The translations under genes were made by a program, and so were the position numbers. Under the pieces are notes generated by a model. The model worked only from the letters and a program-made list of their open reading frames with translations, was not told the origin of the DNA and ran no database searches. Positions 16,103 through 24,818 of a stretch of 64,000 nt of DNA are shown here, piece after piece. Numbering within the stretch: position 1 is the stretch's first letter; each line of letters opens with the position of its first letter. The DNA comes from Xaviernesmea rhizosphaerae (GTDB taxonomy: Bacteria; Pseudomonadota; Alphaproteobacteria; Rhizobiales; Rhizobiaceae), in NCBI RefSeq assembly GCF_001938945.1, contig NZ_MKIO01000041.1, positions 205,556-269,555 of the forward strand, given 5' to 3'.

Positions 16103-17395
16103 TCAGACGATGCCGCCACCGCCGCCCTGCACCTTTGGCCGCTCGGCCGCCATGCGGGCGCGGTAGCCGGAGGCGCGATAGCTGGCGAGCGGGTCGATGG
16201 CGCCGCCGGCGCGGCGGCGCGCTTCGGCCAGGATCGGCTCGACATCGGTGCGATAGGCGCGCTTCAACGTTTCCGAGGCCATCAGCGCGTCATTCTCCTC
16301 CTGAAAGCCGGAAAGCGCGGCGCGGTCGACCAGAAGCGCCTGGGCATAGGCCCGGCGGATCTCGTTGGCACTTGCCATCAGGCTTTCGATCGGGTCGGTG
16401 ACATTGTGCGACTGGTCGATCATATGGGCGGGATGGAAGGCCTCGACACCGCGATGCTCGGCATCGACCAGCTCGTTGAAGACCAGGAACAGACGGTAGG
16501 GCTCGATGGCGCCGGCATCGAGATCGTCATCGCCATATTTGGAATCGTTGAAGTGGAAGCCGCCGAGCTTGCCGAACTGGATCAGCCGGGCAACGATCAT
16601 CTCGATATTGGTGTTGGGCGCGTGATGGCCGAGGTCGACGAGGCAGAAGGCCTTTTCGCCCAGCGTGTTGGCGATCAGATAGTTGGTGCCCCAATCCTGA
16701 ACGACGGTCGAATAGAAGGCCGGCTCATACATCTTGTGTTCGGAGAACAGCCGCCAGTCCTCCGGCAGCGCCTTGTAGATCTCGGCCATGGCGGCGAGAT
16801 AGCGCTCGAAACTCCTGGTGAAATGGCTCTGGCCGGGAAAGTTGGAGCCATCGCCGATCCAGACCGTCAGCGCCTTCGAGCCGATCGCCTTGCCGAGCGC
16901 GATGCATTCGAGATTGTGTTCCACCGCCTGGGCGCGCACGGCGGCCTGGGTATGGCTGAGCGAGCCGAACTTGTAGGAATGCGCCTGGTCCGCCGCATCC
17001 GAGAAGGTGTTGGAGTTCATGGCGTCGAAGGTCAGGCCGAGGCTCTCGGCCTTTTCGATGAGGAGCTTCGGATCGGCCTTGTCCCAGGGGATATGCAGCG
17101 AGACGGCAGGTGTCGCCCGCGTCAGCTCCTGAATGACCGCGCAATCGTCGAGCTTGTCGAAGATCCCGCGCGGCTCGCCTTCTCCTGGAAACCGGGCAAA
17201 GCGCGTGCCGCCAGTGCCCACACCCCAGGAGGGAACGGCCACGAAAAACGCCGCAACCTTTGCCGTGACGCTCTCGATATCGATCCCGGAACGGGCGAGC
17301 TTCTCGCCGAGCGCCTGATAATCCGTCTTGAGCGCGGCGCCGCGGCGCTCATGGTCGGCGGCAATGATATCCGCGCCGATGCGTGTACTGGTCAT
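16103..17395 (-). CDS. rhaI: L-rhamnose isomerase (rhizobial/Pseudomonas type)
   Basis: A 430-residue xylose-isomerase-like TIM barrel converting L-rhamnose to L-rhamnulose. The metal and substrate region includes WIGDGSNFPGQSHFTRSFERY, LFSEHKMYEPAFYSTVVQDWG, LVDLGHHAPNTNIE and GGFHFNDSKYGDDDLD. These are characteristic of the P. stutzeri/rhizobial enzyme rather than E. coli RhaA. The start at 17395 has a strong GGGAGGA ribosome site just upstream. It follows rhaD on the same strand, forming the rhaDI unit divergent from rhaRSTPQUK. The family also accepts other aldoses in vitro, but the locus makes rhamnose the physiological substrate. Confidence 0.92.
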   Translation of the reverse strand: MTSTRIGADIIAADHERRGAALKTDYQALGEKLARSGIDIESVTAKVAAFFVAVPSWGVGTGGTRFARFPGEGEPRGIFDKLDDCAVIQELTRATPAVSLHIPWDKADPKLLIEKAESLGLTFDAMNSNTFSDAADQAHSYKFGSLSHTQAAVRAQAVEHNLECIALGKAIGSKALTVWIGDGSNFPGQSHFTRSFERYLAAMAEIYKALPEDWRLFSEHKMYEPAFYSTVVQDWGTNYLIANTLGEKAFCLVDLGHHAPNTNIEMIVARLIQFGKLGGFHFNDSKYGDDDLDAGAIEPYRLFLVFNELVDAEHRGVEAFHPAHMIDQSHNVTDPIESLMASANEIRRAYAQALLVDRAALSGFQEENDALMASETLKRAYRTDVEPILAEARRRAGGAIDPLASYRASGYRARMAAERPKVQGGGGGIV

Positions 17396-17564
17396 GTCGA
17401 TCCTCCCGCATGTCTCTTGGCTGGCCCTCCCAGGCCAGCATGGTGTCCTTGACCGTCGGCCAGCAGTCCTCCGCCCATGTCAGACGGATGCGAAGGCCGC
17501 TTCTCCAGTCCGCCGGCTTGCGCACAAATGTGACCTGCTGCTTCGATGGCTGGGCGGTCGCCAT
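17349..17564 (-). CDS. Small hypothetical ORF between rhaD and rhaI
   Basis: A 71-codon frame begins 33 bases after the rhaD stop and runs 47 bases into rhaI. The N-terminal part (QVTFVRKPADWRSGLRIRL) is not low-complexity and the codons have the high third-position GC of neighbours. A weak GTGAGG lies about 4 bases before the ATG. It matches no family I recognise, and the overlap with rhaI is long for a real pair. It could be a small coupled protein or just untranslated spacer. The 200-base gap between rhaD and rhaI is unusually long for this otherwise compact locus, which is the main reason to list it. Confidence 0.3.
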   Translation of the reverse strand: MATAQPSKQQVTFVRKPADWRSGLRIRLTWAEDCWPTVKDTMLAWEGQPRDMREDRHDQYTHRRGYHCRRP

Positions 17565-17597
17565 CGAGCCTCACAGAGTTGCAAAGGCGCAATTGGC

Positions 17598-19694
17598 CTA
17601 GCGCGTGAAGCTCTGCGCGTTGCCGGCGTCGACATTCAGGATGTTGCCGGTGGATTTTGCCGAGGCGTCGCTGGCCAGGAAATAGATGGCTTCGGCGATG
17701 TCTTCCGGCAGCACGTTGAGCTTCAGCATCGAGCGCTTGCGGTAATGCTCCTCCAGATCCGTCACCTCGATCTTCGATGAGGCCGCGCGCTGTTCGCGCC
17801 ATTCGCCGCTCCAGATCTTCGAGCCGCGCAGGACCGCGTCGGGATTGACCGTATTGACGCGGATGCCGGCTTCCGCCCCTTCCAGCGCCAGGCAGCGGGC
17901 GAGGTGGATTTCAGCGGCCTTGGCGGTGCAATAGGCAGAGGCGTTCGGCGAGGAAGCAAGACCGTTCTTGGAAGCGACGAAGACGACATTGCCGCCCAGC
18001 GCCTGACGGCGGAACAGGCGGAAGGCTTCGCGCGAGACCAGGAAATAGCCGGTCGCCAGGATGTCGATGTTCTTCTGCCACATGGCGAGCGAGGTGTCCT
18101 CCACAGGGGCGGAGGAGGCGATGCCGGCATTGGAGACGAGAATATCGACACCACCGAATTCGACGCAGGCGCGGGCGAAGGCGTCGGTCACGGCTTCCTC
18201 GCGCGTCACGTCAAGGGTCACGCTGCGCACGGCATCGGCCGAATGGCGCGCGGCGAAGGCCTTGTGGGTCTCGTCGAGCGCTTGCGTATCGATATCGGCC
18301 AGCACCACGCAGGCGCCCTCGGCCGCCAGCCGCGCCGCCGTGGCCCGGCCGATGCCGCCGGCGCCGCCGGTGATGAAGGCCACCCGGCCCGCCAGCGATT
18401 TCGGCTTGGGCATGCGCTGCAGCTTGGCTTCTTCGAGCAGCCAGTATTCGATGTCGAAGGCCTCCTGCTCCGGCAGGCCCTGATACTGCGAGACGGTGGA
18501 GGCGCCGCGCATCACATTGATGGCGTTGACGTAGAATTCGCCGGCGATGCGGGCCGTCGCCTTGTCCTTGGCAAAGGAGAACATGCCGACGCCGGGCATC
18601 AGGAAGATCACCGGATTGGGGTCGCGCATGGCGGGCGAATTGTCGTGGCGGCAGGCCTCGTAATAGCGAGCATAGTCGGCGCGATAGGCCTCGAGCGCCG
18701 CATCGAGACCGGCGACGATCGCATCGAGATCACCGTTGGCCGGATTAAAATCGAGGATCAGCGGGCGGATCTTGGTGCGCAGGAAATGATCGGGGCAGGA
18801 GGTGCCGAGCGCGCCGAGCGGCTGCAGGTCGCGCGAATTGACGAATTCCAGCACGGCCGGCTGGTCGTCAAAATGGCCGAGCTTGCGCTCCTGCCGGCCG
18901 ATGCGGCCGCGGATTTCCGGCATCAGCCGGGCGGCCATGGCCCGGCGCGTCTCCGCGTCGAGGCTCGTGGCCACCGCGCCGCCGAAGATCGTCTTGCCCT
19001 CGGTCTTTGCGGCAAACCAGGCGATCGCCTTGTTGATGATCTCGAGCGTCAGCGCGTAGCAATCCTTCGCATCGTCGGCCCAGGTGAACAGGCCGTGGCT
19101 TTCCAGCACCACGCCCTTGGCCTGCGGATGGGCACGGACAAAGGCTTCGAGATCCAGGCCGAGCTGGAAGCCGGGGCGGCGCCAGGGCAGCCAGCCGATC
19201 TCCTCGCCGAAGATCTCGCGCGTCAGCTCCTTCGAGTTCTTCGAGGCGGCAATGGCGATGATCGCGTCGGGATGCATGTGATCGACATGGCGGAAGGGCA
19301 CGAAGCCGTGGAGCGGCGTATCGATCGAGGCGGCGCGGGCATTGAGGTTGAAGGTGCAATGCGGCAGGAAGCCGACCATGCGGTCCTCGTCCTCGACCCC
19401 GCGATAAAGACCCTTGAGCGCCTGCAGCTTGTCCATATAGAGCGTGGCGAAGCCGTCGAGCTTGATCGTGCCGACATCGCCGCCCGATCCCTTGACCCAG
19501 AGCACTTCGACTGTCTGGCCGCTCAGCGGATCGGTCTCGGCCACCTTGGCCGAGGTGTTGCCTCCGCCATAATTGGTGATGCGCTTGTCGGCACCGAGCA
19601 GGTTGGAGCGGTAGAGAAGCTTGCCGGGCTCGTCGAGCGTCGCGGCATAAGCATCGTCCCAGCAATTCTCGAGAAGCCGGACTTCTGCCGTCAT
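17598..19694 (-). CDS. rhaD: Bifunctional rhamnulose-1-phosphate aldolase/lactaldehyde dehydrogenase-type enzyme RhaD
   Basis: A 698-residue fusion. Residues about 1-400 are a class II aldolase/adducin domain (HADAIIAIAAS-like HMHPDAIIAIAAS and ESHGLFTWADD supply metal-binding His residues). Residues about 430-698 are a short-chain dehydrogenase with GGAGGIGRATAARLA for NAD binding and YCTAKAAEIHLAR with the catalytic Tyr and Lys. It cleaves rhamnulose-1-phosphate to DHAP and lactaldehyde, and the SDR half then acts on lactaldehyde. Fused RhaD is typical of rhizobia and some Bacillus. The reading frame is intact. The promoter lies in the shared region with rhaR. Confidence 0.92.
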   Translation of the reverse strand: MTAEVRLLENCWDDAYAATLDEPGKLLYRSNLLGADKRITNYGGGNTSAKVAETDPLSGQTVEVLWVKGSGGDVGTIKLDGFATLYMDKLQALKGLYRGVEDEDRMVGFLPHCTFNLNARAASIDTPLHGFVPFRHVDHMHPDAIIAIAASKNSKELTREIFGEEIGWLPWRRPGFQLGLDLEAFVRAHPQAKGVVLESHGLFTWADDAKDCYALTLEIINKAIAWFAAKTEGKTIFGGAVATSLDAETRRAMAARLMPEIRGRIGRQERKLGHFDDQPAVLEFVNSRDLQPLGALGTSCPDHFLRTKIRPLILDFNPANGDLDAIVAGLDAALEAYRADYARYYEACRHDNSPAMRDPNPVIFLMPGVGMFSFAKDKATARIAGEFYVNAINVMRGASTVSQYQGLPEQEAFDIEYWLLEEAKLQRMPKPKSLAGRVAFITGGAGGIGRATAARLAAEGACVVLADIDTQALDETHKAFAARHSADAVRSVTLDVTREEAVTDAFARACVEFGGVDILVSNAGIASSAPVEDTSLAMWQKNIDILATGYFLVSREAFRLFRRQALGGNVVFVASKNGLASSPNASAYCTAKAAEIHLARCLALEGAEAGIRVNTVNPDAVLRGSKIWSGEWREQRAASSKIEVTDLEEHYRKRSMLKLNVLPEDIAEAIYFLASDASAKSTGNILNVDAGNAQSFTR

Positions 19695-19780
19695 GTCATC
19701 CTCCCAATCTATGACGTCTTTGACGGTCGCGCCCCTGGGGGATAGCGACGTTGACGTGATATGAACCGGGCCTCGTCAAC

Positions 19781-19855
19781 TTGTCAATCGGTTTCGATCA
19801 AATTCGATAATGTTGCAGCGCATCATGAAATTTTATGATCGAAACTGATTGACAG
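19781..19855. promoter_or_regulatory. rhaD/rhaR divergent promoter region with long inverted-repeat operator
   Basis: Two 20-bp segments, 19781-19800 and 19836-19855, are inverted copies matching at 18 of 20 positions; the core is CAATCGGTTTCGATCA versus TGATCGAAACTGATTG. Each carries a -35-like TTGACA: one on the minus strand for rhaD, one on the plus strand at 19849-19854 with AATAGT 17 bases later for rhaR. An imperfect palindrome (ATCATGAAATTTTATGAT, 19820s-19830s) lies between. This is the expected place for the DeoR-type RhaR repressor to control both directions. Assignment is by position and symmetry. Confidence 0.6.
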
Positions 19856-19896
19856 CCGATCATGGTTCCGAAATAGTTGCGGTCAGGAGAAAGCCC

Positions 19897-20715
19897 ATGC
19901 ACGAACGCGAACGCCATCGCATCATCCTCAGCGCGGTCCAGGAGAAATCCGTGGTGACCATTCAGGATATTTCCGACCTGACGGAGGCGTCCGAGGCGAC
20001 GATCCGGCGCGACATCGCGTCCCTGCATGTTCAGGGCAAGATCCGGCGCGTGCGCGGCGGGGCCGAGGCCGTGCATCCGCCGCAGCTCGGCAATCTTGCA
20101 GGGCGTCCGTTTAAAGTTTCAGAATCGGTCAATATCGACAAGAAGCGCGCAATCGCGCGCGCCGCTGTCGATCTCTGCGATGCGGGCGATGCCATCATCA
20201 TCAATGGCGGCACCACCACGTTCCAGATGGTGCATTACATGCTCGGCCACCGCATGCAGGTGATGACCAATTCCTTCGCGATCGCCGAACATCTGATCAA
20301 GCATTCCAAGAACGCGGTCACCCTGCCGGGCGGCGCGGTCTATCGCGAGCAGAGCCTCATCCTCTCGCCTTTCGAGAATGATGCGATCCGCAATTTCTAC
20401 GCCCGGCGCTTCTTCATCGGGGCGCAGGGCATCGGTCCGCTCGGCATCATGGAAGCCGATGCGCTGATCATCCAGAGCGAGCAGAAGCTGATGCAGCAGG
20501 CCGACGAGCTGGTGGTGCTGGCCGATTCCAGCAAGTTCCGCCGCCGCTCCAGCCTGATCCTGTGCCCGCTGGAGCGGGTGACGACGCTGATCACCGACGA
20601 CCAGATGCCAGACGACGCGGCCGCTATGGTGGAAGCGCGCGGCGTGAAGCTGATCGTTGCAAGTCCCGCGGCCCAGAGCGCTGCGGGCAATGAAGAGGAC
20701 AGTTCCGTGGCGTGA
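19897..20715 (+). CDS. rhaR: DeoR-family regulator of rhamnose genes
   Basis: A 272-residue DeoR-family repressor. The N-terminal winged helix (residues 1-57) includes VVTIQDISDLTEASEATIRRDIASL. The C-terminal DeoRC sensor has DAIIINGGTTTFQMVHYM, which binds a phosphosugar, and the tail segment VVLADSSKFRR. ATG 19897 is used because AGGAGA (19885-19890) lies 6 bases upstream; the frame from 19849 has no such site. It is the first gene of rhaRSTPQUK and divergent from rhaDI. DeoR proteins are usually released from DNA by a pathway intermediate such as rhamnulose-1-phosphate. Confidence 0.9.
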   Translation: MHERERHRIILSAVQEKSVVTIQDISDLTEASEATIRRDIASLHVQGKIRRVRGGAEAVHPPQLGNLAGRPFKVSESVNIDKKRAIARAAVDLCDAGDAIIINGGTTTFQMVHYMLGHRMQVMTNSFAIAEHLIKHSKNAVTLPGGAVYREQSLILSPFENDAIRNFYARRFFIGAQGIGPLGIMEADALIIQSEQKLMQQADELVVLADSSKFRRRSSLILCPLERVTTLITDDQMPDDAAAMVEARGVKLIVASPAAQSAAGNEEDSSVA

Positions 20716-20776
20716 AGCGGTTGCGCGACGGAGCGGAGGAGGAACCGCGATGTTGTTTGAAATGGGAGGAAAGACC

Positions 20777-21772
20777 ATGAAACTCAAGACAGCTCTCGCC
20801 GCCGGCGTGGCGCTGGCCGTGGCCCTGATGGCGGGCGCCGCCTCGGCGGCCGACATGAAGATCGGCCTCGTCGTCAAGTCGCTCGGCAACGGCTTCTTCG
20901 AAGCCGCCAACAAGGGCGCGCAGGAAGCGGCCAAGGAACTCGGCGGCGTCGAGATCATCTATACCGGCCCGACCACCACGACGGCCGAAGGGCAGATCGA
21001 GGTGATCAACGCGCTGATCGCGCAGGGCGTCAATGCCATCGCCATTTCCGCCAATGACCCGGATGCCGTGGTTCCGGCGCTGAAGAAGGCGGCCCAGCGC
21101 GGCATCAAGGTGATCTCCTGGGATTCCGGCGTGGCGCCGGCCGGCCGCATCCTGCAGCTCAACCCCTCGTCCAACGAGCTGATCGGCAAGATGTGCCTGC
21201 AGCTGGCCGCCGACCATCTCGAAGGCGGCAAGGGCGATTTCGCCATTCTTTCGGCCACCACCACCTCGACCAACCAGAATATCTGGATCGGCGAGATGAA
21301 GAAACAGCTGAAGGACTTCCCCGGCCTGAAGCTGGTGACGACGGTCTATGGCGACGACCTCTCAGACAAGAGCTATCGCGAGGCCCAGGGCCTGCTGACC
21401 GCGCATCCCGACGTCAAGGTCATCGTGGCGCCCACCACGGTCGGCGTGCTCGCGGCCTCCCAGGCGGTGAAGGATGCCGGCAAGATCGGCCAGGTCTATG
21501 TCACCGGCCTCGGCCTTCCCTCGGAAATGGCGGGCGCGATCAAGTCCGGCGCGACCAAGGAATTCGCCATCTGGAACCCGATCGACCTCGGCTACACCGC
21601 CACCCAGATCAGCTATCATCTGGTCAAGGGCGATACGGACGGCAAGCCGGGCTCGGAAATCGAAGCCGGCCGCATGGGCAAGATCAAGGTCGGCGCCAAT
21701 GGCGAGGCGGCCATGGGTGACCCCTTCGTCTACAATGCCGGCAATATCGATCAGTTCTCGAAGGTCTTCTGA
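20777..21772 (+). CDS. rhaS: Rhamnose ABC transporter, periplasmic binding protein
   Basis: A 331-residue class I sugar-binding protein. The signal peptide is about 24 residues (ending GAASA, then ADMKIGLVVK). The mature domain has SLGNGFFEAANKGAQEAAKEL and a C-terminal lobe typical of RhaS. GGGAGGA (20764-20770) six bases before ATG 20777 fixes the start; the long frame from 20657 overlaps rhaR. It delivers L-rhamnose to RhaT/P/Q. Gene position (second in rhaRSTPQUK) matches the rhizobial operon. A 399-base gap with a repeat element follows it before rhaT. Confidence 0.92.
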   Translation: MKLKTALAAGVALAVALMAGAASAADMKIGLVVKSLGNGFFEAANKGAQEAAKELGGVEIIYTGPTTTTAEGQIEVINALIAQGVNAIAISANDPDAVVPALKKAAQRGIKVISWDSGVAPAGRILQLNPSSNELIGKMCLQLAADHLEGGKGDFAILSATTTSTNQNIWIGEMKKQLKDFPGLKLVTTVYGDDLSDKSYREAQGLLTAHPDVKVIVAPTTVGVLAASQAVKDAGKIGQVYVTGLGLPSEMAGAIKSGATKEFAIWNPIDLGYTATQISYHLVKGDTDGKPGSEIEAGRMGKIKVGANGEAAMGDPFVYNAGNIDQFSKVF

Positions 21773-21810
21773 GATCGATTCGCCCACCGCATAGCGGACG
21801 ATCGCCAAGG

Positions 21811-21985
21811 CCCCCTCACCCTGCCCTCTCCCCGATGGGGAGAGGAGACACCTGCCCCAAGCCGATGCCTTACCAGCAACGAGCGGCGGCTGGATGGCCT
21901 CTCCAGCGGGGATCCGCAGAACAGGACGAGCCACACGGCTCGTCCCCGGTCGGGTGCCAGCAGCCGGATGAGAGGGATTCGGAGG
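21811..21985. repeat. Degenerate RIME-like repeat in the rhaS-rhaT gap
   Basis: The rhaS-rhaT gap (21773-22171) has no credible gene. It begins with a C-rich element related to the pair at 51577-51767: CCCCCTCACCCTGCCCTCTC followed by a perfect 9-bp hairpin (21825-21833 with 21837-21845). A partner half of the GGATGAGAGGG type ends near 21985. The hairpin 50 bases after rhaS could protect or terminate part of the message. The rest of the gap is unremarkable apart from the palindrome at 22028-22043. Confidence 0.55.
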
Positions 21986-22027
21986 CTGAAACCGCTCGAT
22001 CATGCTGTGAACATTGCGTGCGCTTGA

Positions 22028-22043
22028 TCATGATCGATCATGA
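22028..22043. promoter_or_regulatory. Perfect 16-bp palindrome upstream of rhaT
   Basis: TCATGATCGATCATGA is fully self-complementary and lies 129 bp before the rhaT start. It shares the ATCATGA/GATCG vocabulary of the rhaD-rhaR operator region (19781-19855), so RhaR or a catabolite regulator might bind here and give rhaT an internal promoter. No clear -35/-10 pair was found beside it. Confidence 0.35.
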
Positions 22044-22171
22044 CCGGAGGCGATCGTTCGACTTCCTCAAAGCCCTTTCGGCGTCGAAGGGCGCTCGATT
22101 TTCAGTCCGACGCTCCGGCGGTCGATCAACCGGATCTATCCCATGCAAGCCCGTGTCCCACAGGTCTCATC

Positions 22172-23704
22172 ATGAACGCAACCATCCCGAAGCCTCTGGC
22201 CGCGCCGGCGACGCAGGCCGCGCCGATCCTGGAAATGCGCGGCATCTCCCAGGTCTTTCCCGGTGTGCGCGCGCTGGACGGTGTGGCGGTCGCGCTCTAT
22301 CCGGGCCAGGTCACCGCGCTGATCGGCGAAAACGGGGCCGGCAAATCCACGCTGGTCAAGATCCTGACCGGCATCTACCGGCCGAGCGAGGGCGAGATCC
22401 TGATCGACGGCCAGCCGGTGCGCTTTGCCAATGCGCAGGCGGCGCTTAACGCCGGCATCACCGCCATCCATCAGGAAACCGTGTTGTTCGATGAACTGAC
22501 GGTGGCTGAAAACATCTTTCTCGGCCATGCGCCCCGAGGCCGGTTCGGACGGATCGACTGGGGGCGGATGATGGCGGAAGCCGCGAGGCTGCTGGTCGCA
22601 CTGGAGGCGCCGATCGATCCCGGCCTGCGGCTGAAGGAGCTGTCGATCGCCCAGCGGCACCTGGTGGCAATTGCCCGCGCGCTGTCGACTGAAGCCCGCA
22701 TCGTCATCATGGACGAGCCGACGGCGGCCCTGTCGCGCAAGGAGATCGACGATCTTTTCCGCATTGTGCAGACGCTCAAGGATGCGGGCAAGGCCGTGCT
22801 GTTCATCAGCCACAAATTCGACGAGCTCTACGAGATCGCCGAGAATTTCGTCGTCTTTCGCGATGGCCGCTCGGTCGGCGCCGGCCGGCTGAAGGAGACG
22901 CCGCAGGATGCCATCATCCGCCTTATGGTCGGCCGCGACGTCAAGAACGCCTTTCCGAAACTGCCGGTGACGCTCGGCGGGCCGGTGCTGGAGGTCAAGG
23001 CCTATACCCATCCCACCGAGTTTCGCGACATCTCCTTCACCCTGCGCAAGGGCGAGATCCTCGGCGTTTACGGGCTGATCGGCGCCGGCCGTTCGGAGCT
23101 GGCCCATGCGCTGTTCGGCATCACCCGCCCCTCGTCCGGCGCGCTGGCGCTGGAGGGCCGGCCGCTGACGGTCGCAACGCCGCGCGACGCCATTGCCGCC
23201 GGCATCGTCTATGTGCCGGAAGAGCGCGGCCGCCATGGCCTGGCCCTGCCGATGCCGATCTACCAGAACATGACGCTGCCCTCGCTGGCGCGCACTTCGC
23301 GCAGGGGTTTCCTGCGGGCGGCGGAGGAATTCGCGCTGGCGCGCAGCTATGCCGAGCGGCTGGACCTGCGCGCCGCCGCCCTCTCCGTGCCCGTCGGCAC
23401 GCTGTCGGGCGGCAACCAGCAGAAGGTGGTGATCGGAAAATGGCTGGCGACCAAGCCGAAGGTCATCATTCTCGATGAGCCGACCAAAGGCATCGACATC
23501 GGCTCGAAGGCGGCCGTTCACGGCTTCATCTCCGAACTCGCCGCCGAGGGCCTGTCGATCATCATGATCTCCTCCGAGCTGCCCGAGGTTCTGGGCATGT
23601 CCGACCGGGTGATGGTGATGAAGGAAGGGCTGATCTCGGGGATGTTCGACCGCGAGAGCCTCAGCCCGGAAACCCTGGTGCGCGCCGCCACCGGCAATGC
23701 CTAG
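22172..23704 (+). CDS. rhaT: Rhamnose ABC transporter ATP-binding protein, two-domain
   Basis: A 510-residue CUT2 ATPase with two ABC domains. The first has Walker A GENGAGKST (near residue 53), signature-like LSIAQRHLVAIARAL and Walker B IVIMDEPTAALS. The second has the degenerate Walker A GLIGAGRSE usual for RbsA-type second domains, then LSGGNQQKVVIGKWL and VIILDEPTKGIDIG. ATG 22172 is the only start that gives a normal N-terminus. The final TAG codon is the first triplet of the repeat element at 23701-23810. It energises rhamnose uptake with RhaP and RhaQ. Confidence 0.93.
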   Translation: MNATIPKPLAAPATQAAPILEMRGISQVFPGVRALDGVAVALYPGQVTALIGENGAGKSTLVKILTGIYRPSEGEILIDGQPVRFANAQAALNAGITAIHQETVLFDELTVAENIFLGHAPRGRFGRIDWGRMMAEAARLLVALEAPIDPGLRLKELSIAQRHLVAIARALSTEARIVIMDEPTAALSRKEIDDLFRIVQTLKDAGKAVLFISHKFDELYEIAENFVVFRDGRSVGAGRLKETPQDAIIRLMVGRDVKNAFPKLPVTLGGPVLEVKAYTHPTEFRDISFTLRKGEILGVYGLIGAGRSELAHALFGITRPSSGALALEGRPLTVATPRDAIAAGIVYVPEERGRHGLALPMPIYQNMTLPSLARTSRRGFLRAAEEFALARSYAERLDLRAAALSVPVGTLSGGNQQKVVIGKWLATKPKVIILDEPTKGIDIGSKAAVHGFISELAAEGLSIIMISSELPEVLGMSDRVMVMKEGLISGMFDRESLSPETLVRAATGNA

Positions 23705-23810
23705 AGCATCGGACTGGAAACAGCACTCAGTGCGATGCTCTAGATTTTTGTTTTCGCATCGGATTTCCCGAAAACCGGTGCCCACTTTTCGGTCCGATGC
23801 TCCAGAGGAC
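23701..23810. repeat. Stop-codon-embedded palindromic repeat between rhaT and rhaP
   Basis: An 11-bp perfect inverted repeat CTAGAGCATCG (23701-23711) and CGATGCTCTAG (23733-23743) includes the rhaT stop TAG. A second inverted repeat, GCATCGGA (23756-23763) and TCCGATGC (23793-23800), follows and contains the familiar rhizobial core CCGAAAACCGG. A related half-element ends exactly at the dabA stop (35027-35065). The ribosome site of rhaP starts right after it. Confidence 0.65.
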
Positions 23811-23816
23811 AAGACC

Positions 23817-24818
23817 ATGGCCCGCTTTCTCAAACGGCGCGAGACGCTGCTCTTCCTGATCATCGCCGCGATGGTCGCCGCCTTCTCCACCCGCGCTGCC
23901 GGCTTTGCCAGCCCTGACAATCTCGGCCGGATCTTCAACGACACCGCGATCCTGATCATCCTGGCGCTGGCGCAGATGATGGTGATCCTGACCAAGGCCA
24001 TCGATCTCTCCGTTGCCGCCAATCTGGCGCTGACCGGCATGGCGATCGCCATGATCAACGCGGCCTTTCCCGCCGTGCCCCTGCCCTTTCTCATTCTTGC
24101 GGCCATCGCGCTGGGCGCCGCGCTGGGCGCCGTCAACGGCTTCCTCGTCTGGCGGCTGGAAATTCCGCCCATCGTCGTCACGCTCGGCACGCTCACCATC
24201 TATCGCGGCATGGCCTTCGTGCTGTCAGGCGGCGCTTGGGTCAACGCGCATCAGATGACGCCCACCTTCCTCGACGTGCCGCGCGCCGTGGTGCTCGGCC
24301 TGCCGGTGCTGTCCTGGTGCGCCATCGCCGTGGTGGTCTTCATCGCCGCGCTGTTGCGCTACAGCCCCTTCGGCCGCGCGGCCTATGCGGCGGGCGGCAA
24401 TCCGGTCGCCGCCGTCTATGCCGGCATCGATGTCGGACGCACGCGCTATCGCGCCTTCGTGCTCTCGGGCGCGCTGGCCGGGCTTTCGAGCTATCTCTGG
24501 GTGTCGCGCTATGCGGTCGCTTATGTCGATATCGCCAATGGCTTCGAGCTGGACAGCGTCGCCGCCTGCGTCATCGGCGGCGTGGCGATCGCTGGCGGCG
24601 TCGGCACGGTGATCGGCACCGTTCTCGGCGCGCTGTTCCTCGGCGTCATCAAGAATGCGCTGCCCGTCATCGGCATCTCGCCCTTCACCCAGATGGCGAT
24701 CTCGGGCTCCGTCATCATCCTCGCCGTTCTCTTCAATGCCCGGCGCGAGCGCGCCCGCGGCCGCATCATCCTGCGCGACCGCGCCGCAGCACCCCGTGCA
24801 CAGGAGGTTTCCGCATGA
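23817..24818 (+). CDS. rhaP: Rhamnose ABC transporter permease
   Basis: A 333-residue BPD_transp_2 permease with about ten membrane helices. Motifs are MMVILTKAIDLSVAANLALTG split around residue 55, PIVVTLGTLTIYRGMAF near residue 120, and VAACVIGGVAIAGGVGTVIG near the C-terminus. ATG 23817 follows AGAGGA (23804-23809). Its stop overlaps the start of rhaQ by ATGA. It forms a heterodimeric channel with RhaQ for L-rhamnose. Confidence 0.92.
   Translation: MARFLKRRETLLFLIIAAMVAAFSTRAAGFASPDNLGRIFNDTAILIILALAQMMVILTKAIDLSVAANLALTGMAIAMINAAFPAVPLPFLILAAIALGAALGAVNGFLVWRLEIPPIVVTLGTLTIYRGMAFVLSGGAWVNAHQMTPTFLDVPRAVVLGLPVLSWCAIAVVVFIAALLRYSPFGRAAYAAGGNPVAAVYAGIDVGRTRYRAFVLSGALAGLSSYLWVSRYAVAYVDIANGFELDSVAACVIGGVAIAGGVGTVIGTVLGALFLGVIKNALPVIGISPFTQMAISGSVIILAVLFNARRERARGRIILRDRAAAPRAQEVSA

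Noticed and set aside
24236..24814. N-terminal extension of the rhaQ frame
   Set aside because: It overlaps rhaP out of phase; a proper start with AGGAGG occurs at 24815.
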